The notes under the pieces: generated by a model
Databases searched by the model: none
Seen by the model: the letters and a program-made list of their open reading frames with translations, nothing else
What the model was told of the DNA's origin: nothing
Program-made: the position numbers and the translations under genes
Part shown: positions 27,010-32,764 of the stretch, piece by piece
Position numbering within the stretch: position 1 is the first letter of the stretch
Layout of the letters: the number at the start of each line of letters is the position of its first letter
From: Alphaproteobacteria bacterium
GTDB lineage: Bacteria > Pseudomonadota > Alphaproteobacteria > JACAEB01
DNA: 32,764 nucleotides
Assembly (NCBI GenBank): GCA_013389075.1
Contig: JACAEB010000051.1
Coordinates: 1 to 32,764, forward strand
Reading direction: 5' to 3'

Positions 27010-28686
27010 TCACATGTTCGGATAGTTGGGCCCGCCGCCGCCCTCGGGGACGACCCAGTTGATGTTCTGCTCCGGGTCCTTGATATCGCAGGTTTTGCAA
27101 TGCACGCAATTCTGCGCGTTGATCTGGAAGCGCGGCGTGCCGTCATTGCCGTGCACGACCTCGTAAACACCGGCCGGGCAATAGCGCTGCGCCGGCTCCG
27201 CATATCTCGGCAGATTGACCGCGATCGGGATCGACGGATCCTTCAGCTTGAGGTGGATCGGCTGATCCTCCTCGTGATTGGTGTTCGACAGGAACACGGA
27301 CGAGAGCTTGTCGAAGGTGATCTTGCCGTCCGGCTTGGGATAGGTCGGCTTCACGCACTGATCGGCCGGCTTGAGCGTCTGGTAGTCGGCCTTGCCGTGG
27401 GAGAGCGTGCCGAAGAGGCTGAAGCCGAACAGCGAGTTCGTCCACATGTCGAGCCCGCCGAGCCCCACCCCGAGCAGCGTGCCGTAGCGCGACCAGAGCG
27501 GCTTCACGTTCCGCACCTTGTGGAGGTCCGTGTAGATCCCGGAGGCCCGGAAGGCGCTCTCGAAGCCGCTCAGCTCGTCATGATGGCAGCCCGCGCCGAC
27601 GGCCCGGAAGATCTCCTCGGCGGCGAGCATGCCGGACTTGATCGCGTTGTGAGAGCCCTTGATGCGCGGCACGTTCACAAGGCCCGCCGAGCAGCCCACG
27701 AGAAGCCCTCCGGGGAAGGTCATCTTCGGAACGGACTGCAGCCCGCCCTCGGTGATCGCCCGGGCGCCATAGGAAAGCCGCCGCCCGCCCTCCAGCGTGG
27801 GCCGGATGGCGGGGTGGAGCTTCACCCTCTGGAACTCGTCGAAGGGCGAGATCCACGGGTTCGAGTAGTTGAGATGCACGACGAAGCCGACCGCGACCAG
27901 ATTGTCCTCGAGGTGATAGAGGAACGATCCGCCCCCGGTGCTGTTGTCGAGCGGCCAGCCCATGGTGTGCATCACGAGACCGGGCTTGTGCTTCGAGGGC
28001 TCGACCTCCCACAGCTCCTTGAGGCCGATGCCGAATTTCTGCGGCTCGCGCCCCTCCGAGAGGCCGAAGCGCGCGATCAGCTTCTTCGCGGTCGAGCCGC
28101 GCACGCCCTCGGCGATGACGGTGTATTTCGCATGGAGCTCCATGCCCGGCGTGAAGCTGTCCTTGGGCTGACCGTCGCGGCCGACGCCCATGTCGCCGAT
28201 GACCACACCCTTGACCGCGCCGTCATCGGTATAGACGCAATCGGCGACCGCGAAGCCGGGATAGATCTCGACGCCGAGCGCCTCGGCCTTGCCGGCGAGC
28301 CAGCGGCACAGATTGCCGAGACTGCCGGCATAGTTGCCGTGATTGTTCATCAGCCGGGGGAAGAGGATGTTCGGGAAGCGGATGGAGCCCTTTTCCGTCA
28401 GGTAGAGGAAGCGGTCGTCGGTCACCTGCGTCTTGAGCGGCGCATCGGCGCGCCAGTCGGGCAGGAGCGCATCGAGCCCGGACGGGTCGATGACCGCGCC
28501 CGACAGGATGTGCGCCCCGACCTCGGACCCCTTCTCGAGAACCGCGACCGAGAGCTCGCTGCCCGCGTCCGTCGCGAGCTGCTTGAGGCGAATCGCCGTG
28601 GCGAGGCCGGCAGGCCCACCGCCCACGATCACCACATCGTATTCCATGGATTCGCGCTCGACGGGTTCGGCCATTGGTTCTCCCAT
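27010..28686 (-). CDS. Electron transfer flavoprotein-ubiquinone oxidoreductase
   Basis: A 558-residue monotopic membrane flavoprotein that passes electrons from ETF, reduced by acyl-CoA and amino-acid dehydrogenases, to ubiquinone. The FAD fold is at residues 15-35 (YDVVIVGGGPAGLATAIRLK). The middle has 'GCSAGLVNVPRIKGSHNAIKSGMLAAE'. The C-terminal [4Fe-4S] ligands are in 'RYCPAGVYEV' and 'NCVHCKTCDIKDPEQNINW', and the protein ends GGGGPNYPNM as in the family. GAGGAGA lies 4 nt before the ATG at 28686. A promoter candidate is at 28761-28788. Confidence 0.95.
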   Translation of the reverse strand: MGEPMAEPVERESMEYDVVIVGGGPAGLATAIRLKQLATDAGSELSVAVLEKGSEVGAHILSGAVIDPSGLDALLPDWRADAPLKTQVTDDRFLYLTEKGSIRFPNILFPRLMNNHGNYAGSLGNLCRWLAGKAEALGVEIYPGFAVADCVYTDDGAVKGVVIGDMGVGRDGQPKDSFTPGMELHAKYTVIAEGVRGSTAKKLIARFGLSEGREPQKFGIGLKELWEVEPSKHKPGLVMHTMGWPLDNSTGGGSFLYHLEDNLVAVGFVVHLNYSNPWISPFDEFQRVKLHPAIRPTLEGGRRLSYGARAITEGGLQSVPKMTFPGGLLVGCSAGLVNVPRIKGSHNAIKSGMLAAEEIFRAVGAGCHHDELSGFESAFRASGIYTDLHKVRNVKPLWSRYGTLLGVGLGGLDMWTNSLFGFSLFGTLSHGKADYQTLKPADQCVKPTYPKPDGKITFDKLSSVFLSNTNHEEDQPIHLKLKDPSIPIAVNLPRYAEPAQRYCPAGVYEVVHGNDGTPRFQINAQNCVHCKTCDIKDPEQNINWVVPEGGGGPNYPNM

Positions 28687-28760
28687 GGGTCTCCTCGACT
28701 TCCGGACGGTTGCGGCGGCTCCCCTCCGCCCGGGCCCCGCGCGGGCCCTTGAAGGTGGTA

Positions 28761-28788
28761 ACACTATGATACGCAGTGGCAAGGTCAA
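28761..28788 (-). promoter_or_regulatory. Candidate promoter of ETF-QO
   Basis: On the minus strand, TTGACC (28788-28783) and TAGTGT (28766-28761) are spaced by 16 nt in an A/T-richer island of the divergent region. The predicted start is near 28754, about 68 nt before the ATG. Confidence 0.5.
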
Positions 28789-28864
28789 ACGCGCGGCCGG
28801 CCGGATCGGCCACCGGTGCAGGGCCCGCCCGCGCGCAACCTTTCAGGGAGCATAGCCCCGAGCG

Positions 28865-29710
28865 ATGGCCCTCACGCCTCCAAGCGACCCGCGTGTCCTG
28901 CGGGCCCTCCTCGCCTTCTACGAGGCGAGCGGCGTCGACGTGGCGCTTGGCGCTTCGCCCGGCGGACTGATGCAGGCGCCCGCGGCCGCCGCGCCGGCAC
29001 CCGTACCGGCCCCGGCGGGGAGGTCCCCCCTGGCGCCCCCTGCCCCGCCCATGGCGCCGCTTCCCCCGAGGGCGCGGCCCGACGCCCCCCCCGCACCGGC
29101 GGAGGCCTGGGCGGAGACGGCCTTGCGCGATGCCCGCGCGCTTGCGGACGGCGCCAGCAGCCTTGCCGCCTTGCGCGCGGCCATGGAGAGCTTCACCGGC
29201 TGTCCGCTCGCCGAGGGCAGCCGCCTCGTCTTCGCCGACGGCAATCCGGCCGCCCCGCTCATGCTGATCGGCGAGGCCCCCGGGGCGGAGGAAGACCGGC
29301 AGGGCCTGCCCTTCGTCGGGCGGTCGGGCCAGCTTCTCGACGCCATGCTCGCGGCCATCGGCCGTGACCGCACCAGCTCCTACATCACCAATGTCCTTCC
29401 CTGGCGCCCGCCGGCCAATCGCCCGCCCACCCTGTCGGAGCTCCTGGTCTGCCTGCCGTTTCTCGAGCGGCATCTCGCGCTCGTCGCGCCGCGCGCCGTG
29501 GTGCTTCTGGGCGGGGTAGCCGCCAAGCACCTTCTGGGCACCGAGGAGGGCATCACCCGCCTGCGCGGCCGCTGGTTCACCCTGTCCGCCGGCGGGCGCG
29601 AGGTCCCGGCGCTGCCGACCTTCCACCCGGCCTTCCTCCTGCGCCAGCCGGCCCTCAAGCGCCTTGCCTGGGCCGATCTCCTCGCCCTCGCCGCGAAGCT
29701 CGCGGACTGA
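28865..29710 (+). CDS. Uracil-DNA glycosylase, family 4-like
   Basis: A 281-residue protein. Residues of about 40-85 are an Ala/Pro-rich linker. The glycosylase core runs from about 105: '[38 protein letters not shown]', '[17 protein letters not shown]', '[14 protein letters not shown]'-like, and '[11 protein letters not shown]'. It would excise uracil from DNA. Classical family 4 enzymes have four Fe-S cysteines; here CxxC is reduced to one Cys (TGCPLAEG), and KCRPP reads LPWRPP. Only the Cys in '[11 protein letters not shown]' otherwise remains. The ATG at 28865 has AGGGAG some 14 nt upstream, a loose ribosome site. It is divergent from ETF-QO. Confidence 0.85.
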   Translation: MALTPPSDPRVLRALLAFYEASGVDVALGASPGGLMQAPAAAAPAPVPAPAGRSPLAPPAPPMAPLPPRARPDAPPAPAEAWAETALRDARALADGASSLAALRAAMESFTGCPLAEGSRLVFADGNPAAPLMLIGEAPGAEEDRQGLPFVGRSGQLLDAMLAAIGRDRTSSYITNVLPWRPPANRPPTLSELLVCLPFLERHLALVAPRAVVLLGGVAAKHLLGTEEGITRLRGRWFTLSAGGREVPALPTFHPAFLLRQPALKRLAWADLLALAAKLAD

Positions 29711-29762
29711 GCCGAAAAGGCCGATCGACCGCATATTGCGAAAATTCAATGTGGCATGTCGC

Positions 29763-29791
29763 TTGCCCGTTCACAGGGCCGAAGCTTTAAT
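29763..29791 (+). promoter_or_regulatory. Candidate promoter for the lytic transglycosylase gene
   Basis: TTGCCC (29763-29768) and TTTAAT (29786-29791, five of six -10 consensus bases) are spaced by exactly 17 nt. The expected start is about 29798, only about 11 nt before the ATG at 29809 but about 23 nt before a GTG at 29821. Confidence 0.45.
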
Positions 29792-29808
29792 GCCGCAAAA
29801 GGGTGGGG

Positions 29809-31764
29809 ATGGAGGTATCGGTGGTGGCGAGTACGGGGTCGCGGTCGCGCCCCGTCGACGGGCTCCGGAGACCGGGCGCGCCGACGGGCGGAGAAGGCCT
29901 TTGCGCAGGACCGAGCGGCCGCTGGCGCCGGCTGCGCCTGCCGCTCCTCCTTGGCCTTGCCGGCTTCGCACTCTGCCTGAGTCTCTCCCTGCCCGCCATC
30001 GCCAGCGGCTCCGAGCGGACGGCCTCCCTCAAGGACCCGTCGGGCCGCACCGCCGATCCCGCCGCCCGCCTCGAGCCCCGTGTCCTGAGCGCCGCGGACG
30101 TGGACCGCTACACCCGCATTTCGGCGCTGCAGGAACAGGGGCGCTGGCCCGAGGCCGACCGGCTCATCGCCCGGCTCGAGAACCCCGTGCTCATGGGACA
30201 TGTGCTGTTCCAGCGCTACATGCACCCGACCGCCTGGCGCTCGAGCTATGCCGAGCTGAAGGGCTGGCTCGACCTCTATGCCGATCACCCGGACGCCGAC
30301 CGCATCCATGCCCTCGCGCTCAAGCGGCGCCCCTCGGGCGCCCCTGCTCCCCGGGCGCCGGAGCGGACGGTCGTTCGCGGCGCCGCGCGCGAGCCGAGCG
30401 CCTTCGACGTCTACAATCCGCCCCGCAGCAGCGCCCAGCGGACCGCGGCGAATCGCATCCGCGCCGAAGTCTGGTCCCTCCTGCGCCGCGAGCGGCCGAC
30501 CCAGGCCCTCGGCTATCTCACGCGCGCCGACATTCGCAACCAGCTCACCGAGGTGGAGTTCGACACGCTGCGCCAGGCGATCGCCCAGTCCTACCTCGCC
30601 GAGCAGGTCGAGGACGAGGCCCTCACCCTTGCGGAGGCGGTGATCGCCCGCAGCGGCAAGGCCGTTCCCCTCGCCTACTGGACGGCGGGGCTCGCGGCAT
30701 GGCGGAAGGGGGATCTTCCGCGGGCGGAACGCCATTTCGAGGCCCTGGCGGAGGCGGGGCATGTGGAGGCGGACACGCGGGCGGCCGGCGCCTACTGGGC
30801 GGCGCGCGCGCGGCTGCGGATCGGCGAGCCCGAGGGCGTCCTGCCGCTCCTGCGCCTTGCCGCCGCCCGCCCCGACAGCTTCTACGGACTGCTGGCGGCC
30901 TATCAGCTCGGCCAGATGCCCGACCTGACGGAACTGCCGCCCGCGCCGGGTCCGACCGAGATCGCGGCCGCCCTCACCCTTCCCGGGGTTGCGCGCGCCG
31001 TCGCCCTGTCACAGCTCGGCCGGTACGACATCGCCGAGCTCGAGCTGCGCCGCGCCCACGGCCCTACCGCGCGCGAGCACGACGCCGCGCTTGCCGCCAT
31101 CGCCGCCGCGCTCGACCTGCCCGCGGCCCAGCTTCAGGTCGCCCGTGCCCTGCCGGGCTCGGAAGGGCTCGCCCATCTCTATCCGCTCCCGGATTATGCT
31201 CCGGCCGGCGGCTTCCGCCTCGACAAGGCGCTCGTCTATGCGTTCGTGCACAAGGAAAGCGAGTTCGTCGCCGATGCCGAGAGCCATGCCGGCGCGCTCG
31301 GCCTCATGCAGGTGATGCCGCGCACCGCTCTCCACATCACGGGCGATCGCTCCGTGCTCGACCGGTCGGGCAAGGCGCGGCTCCTTGAGCCCGATTACAA
31401 TCTCGCTCTCGGCCAGAGCTATCTGCGCGAGCTGATGGGACGGGTCGAGCCGGATGGCAATCTCTTCAAGATGGCCGTCGCCTACAATAGCGGGCCGAGC
31501 AATCTCAATCGCTGGACCGGAACGCTCGGGCCGCACGCCGAGGATCCGCTCCTCTTCATCGAGAGCATCCCCGCGCCCGAGACACGCAATTTCGTCGAAC
31601 GCGTGATGACCAATCTCTGGCTCTACCGTGCGCGGCTCGGGCAGAAGCCGGTGACGCTCTCGTCCGTAGCCGCCGGCGACTGGCCGGTCTACACCCCGCT
31701 CGACGGACTGTCCGTACCCCTCGCCGCGGCGCCAAGGTCCACCGGGTCCGATGACCGGCGCTGA
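29809..31764 (+). CDS. Soluble lytic murein transglycosylase (Slt family)
   Basis: A 651-residue exported cell-wall enzyme that cleaves the MurNAc-GlcNAc bond, leaving an anhydro end. The N-terminus has a hydrophobic signal-like segment (RLPLLLGLAGFALCLSLSLPAIA), then a long helical solenoid (about residues 90-440). The C-terminal SLT domain has catalytic E483 in VHKESEF, then 'SHAGALGLMQVMPRTA', 'YNLALGQSYLREL' and 'AVAYNSGPSNLNRW'. A start at ATG 29809 is preceded by AAAAGGG. GTG 29821, with GGAGGT just before it, is a real alternative. The 3' end overlaps moaB by 14 nt. Confidence 0.9.
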   Translation: MEVSVVASTGSRSRPVDGLRRPGAPTGGEGLCAGPSGRWRRLRLPLLLGLAGFALCLSLSLPAIASGSERTASLKDPSGRTADPAARLEPRVLSAADVDRYTRISALQEQGRWPEADRLIARLENPVLMGHVLFQRYMHPTAWRSSYAELKGWLDLYADHPDADRIHALALKRRPSGAPAPRAPERTVVRGAAREPSAFDVYNPPRSSAQRTAANRIRAEVWSLLRRERPTQALGYLTRADIRNQLTEVEFDTLRQAIAQSYLAEQVEDEALTLAEAVIARSGKAVPLAYWTAGLAAWRKGDLPRAERHFEALAEAGHVEADTRAAGAYWAARARLRIGEPEGVLPLLRLAAARPDSFYGLLAAYQLGQMPDLTELPPAPGPTEIAAALTLPGVARAVALSQLGRYDIAELELRRAHGPTAREHDAALAAIAAALDLPAAQLQVARALPGSEGLAHLYPLPDYAPAGGFRLDKALVYAFVHKESEFVADAESHAGALGLMQVMPRTALHITGDRSVLDRSGKARLLEPDYNLALGQSYLRELMGRVEPDGNLFKMAVAYNSGPSNLNRWTGTLGPHAEDPLLFIESIPAPETRNFVERVMTNLWLYRARLGQKPVTLSSVAAGDWPVYTPLDGLSVPLAAAPRSTGSDDRR

Positions 31765-32281
31765 ACACGGGGCCGCCTTCGAGCCGCTCGGCATCGCGGT
31801 TCTCACCATCTCCGATACCCGTACGCGGGCGGACGACCGTTCGGGCCAGCTTCTGGTCGAGCGCCTCGAAGGCGCGGGGCACCGGCTTGCGGCCCGGGAC
31901 ATCGTCCGAGACGACATCGCCGCGATCCGGGCGAAAGTGACGGCCTGGCTCGAGGACCCCGCCATCGAGGTGATCCTGACCACGGGCGGGACGGGCCTGA
32001 CGGGCCGCGATGTCACCATCGAGGCTCTCCGCCCGCTCTTCGAGAAGGAGATCGAGGGGTTTTCGGTCCTCTTCCATATGGTCAGTGTCCGGAGCGTCGG
32101 CACCTCGACCATCCAGTCGCGCGCCTGTGGCGGGCTCGCGCGCGGGACCTATGTGTTCTGCCTTCCGGGATCGACGGGCGCGGTGAAGGACGGCTGGGAC
32201 GAGATCCTCGTCCACCAGCTCGATTCGCGCCACCGGCCCTGCAATCTCGCCGAGATCCGCCCCCGGCTCGGCGAGCGGTGA
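31751..32281 (+). CDS. moaB: Molybdopterin adenylyltransferase-like protein MoaB
   Basis: A 176-residue protein of the MoaB/Mog fold, which acts in molybdenum cofactor synthesis by adenylating molybdopterin (or is inactive in some MoaB proteins). It begins 'LGIAVLTISDTRTRADDRSGQLL'. It has the TTGGTGLTGRDVTIEAL motif, 'EGFSVLFHMVSVRSVGTSTIQSRA' and 'FCLPGSTGAVKDGWDEIL'. The ATG lies inside the end of the transglycosylase gene (14-nt overlap). No other cofactor gene is nearby. Its stop is 2 nt from the opposite gene's end. Confidence 0.93.
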   Translation: MTGAEHGAAFEPLGIAVLTISDTRTRADDRSGQLLVERLEGAGHRLAARDIVRDDIAAIRAKVTAWLEDPAIEVILTTGGTGLTGRDVTIEALRPLFEKEIEGFSVLFHMVSVRSVGTSTIQSRACGGLARGTYVFCLPGSTGAVKDGWDEILVHQLDSRHRPCNLAEIRPRLGER

Positions 32282-32283
32282 TG

Positions 32284-32764
32284 TCAGCCGACGACGCCGA
32301 TCCGCCCGCCGCGGGCCGAAAAGCGCGTCCAGTCGTTCCCCTCGTCGAGATCGGCGAGCCGCTCGGTCAGCACGAGGACCGGCCAGCCGGGCGGCAGGCT
32401 CGCGCGGGAATCGGCGAGCGCATGCGGACCCGACCAGCGCACATGTTCGAGCGCCCCGGGCGGCAGGCTCCCTTGCGCGCCGCCCCGCACGCCCACGAGC
32501 CAGTAGCCGCCATCCTCGGCGGGCCCGAAGACCGTCCGTGCCCGGCGCAAGCCCGCCAGCGCGGCGGCGACATGGCGGGGGGCGAGCTCGGGCACGTCGG
32601 TGCCGACGACGAGGGCGGGTCCCCGCCGTCCCTGCACCGCAAGGGCGCGGGCCATGCGCGCGCCGAGATCGCCCTCGCCCTGGGCCACAAGGCCGGCGCC
32701 CACCCCGCGCGCGAGTGCCCGCAGGTCGGCCCGCCTCCGGGCGGCGTCGGGCGTCACCGCGCGC
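32284..32764 (-). CDS. DUF2064 / TIGR04282-type glycosyltransferase, 5' end outside window
   Basis: At least 160 codons of a GT-A-like protein. Visible family marks are 'QGEGDLGARMARAL', 'ALVVGTDVPELAPRHVAAAL', 'VFGPAEDGGYWLVGVRGG', 'HVRWSGPHALADSRASL' and 'LTERLADLDEGNDW'. The expected N-terminal nucleotide-binding segment (KAPxPGxVKTRL-like) is missing and the frame is still open at 32764, so the gene starts beyond the edge. The GTG at 32757 is internal. The family is annotated as arsenosugar-type glycosyltransferase, but this is not proved for members outside arsenic clusters. Confidence 0.82.
   Translation of the reverse strand, partial: RAVTPDAARRRADLRALARGVGAGLVAQGEGDLGARMARALAVQGRRGPALVVGTDVPELAPRHVAAALAGLRRARTVFGPAEDGGYWLVGVRGGAQGSLPPGALEHVRWSGPHALADSRASLPPGWPVLVLTERLADLDEGNDWTRFSARGGRIGVVG

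Noticed and set aside
26999-27013. GTGAG/CTCAC hairpin at the end of the ETF-QO gene as a terminator
   Set aside because: The stem is only 5 bp, it overlaps the stop codon, and only a short CCCTTT follows, so it is too weak to call.
28687-28864. SOS (LexA) operator before the uracil-DNA glycosylase
   Set aside because: No GTTC-N7-GTTC or GAAC-N7-GTTC pattern is present in the divergent region.
1-32764. CRISPR array, prophage, insertion sequence or integron
   Set aside because: No spaced direct repeats, transposase, integrase or terminal inverted repeats were seen. The gene content is core metabolism.

Overview
The window reads as a high-GC (about 70% by eye) alphaproteobacterial chromosome segment made of core genes. 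The evidence for this is the gene set and its order: glyQ-glyS-ppdK, nadABC preceded by an NrtR/NadQ-type regulator, dsbB next to coq7, ispB divergent from a DUF2007 gene, and an ETF-ubiquinone oxidoreductase. I cannot name the genus. There is no phage, insertion sequence, CRISPR array, rRNA or plasmid gene.

Layout. (1) 1-4.0 kb: a truncated membrane-anchored helical-repeat protein and tRNA-Leu(CAA) on the minus strand, then exoD-dsbB-coq7 on the plus strand facing a two-domain universal stress protein. (2) 4.1-6.7 kb: a Lon-like serine protease (AAA_32/LonC type) on the minus strand, followed by a terminator. (3) 6.8-13.0 kb: a plus-strand run of HD phosphohydrolase, Cys-based tyrosine phosphatase, NadQ-like regulator, then nadA-nadB-nadC. 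The first three genes overlap by 4 nt each. A strong promoter and two related inverted repeats lie between the regulator and nadA. (4) 13.0-21.1 kb: a seven-gene minus-strand run of DUF2007, TrmN6-like methyltransferase, S49 peptidase, small zinc-ribbon-like membrane protein, glyQ, glyS, ppdK. (5) 21.2-24.2 kb: polyprenyl diphosphate synthase and an exported protein with two acetoacetate-decarboxylase-like domains, plus strand. (6) 24.2-28.7 kb: a TPR lipoprotein coupled to ispE, and ETF-QO, minus strand. (7) 28.9-32.8 kb: uracil-DNA glycosylase, lytic transglycosylase and moaB on the plus strand, facing a DUF2064 glycosyltransferase that runs off the right edge.

How the genes fit together. 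Ubiquinone recurs: ispB would make the side chain and ispE an isoprenoid precursor, Coq7 does a late hydroxylation, and DsbB and ETF-QO hand electrons to the quinone. NAD is the second theme: nadABC makes nicotinate mononucleotide from aspartate under the probable control of the adjacent regulator, whose own transcription unit carries two phosphatases of unassigned substrate.

The least expected items are the two matching candidate operators before nadA, the HD-phosphatase-NadQ unit, a Lon-like protease with no recognisable P-loop, a sharply AT-rich foreign-looking patch inside glyS, and the exported tandem acetoacetate-decarboxylase-like protein.
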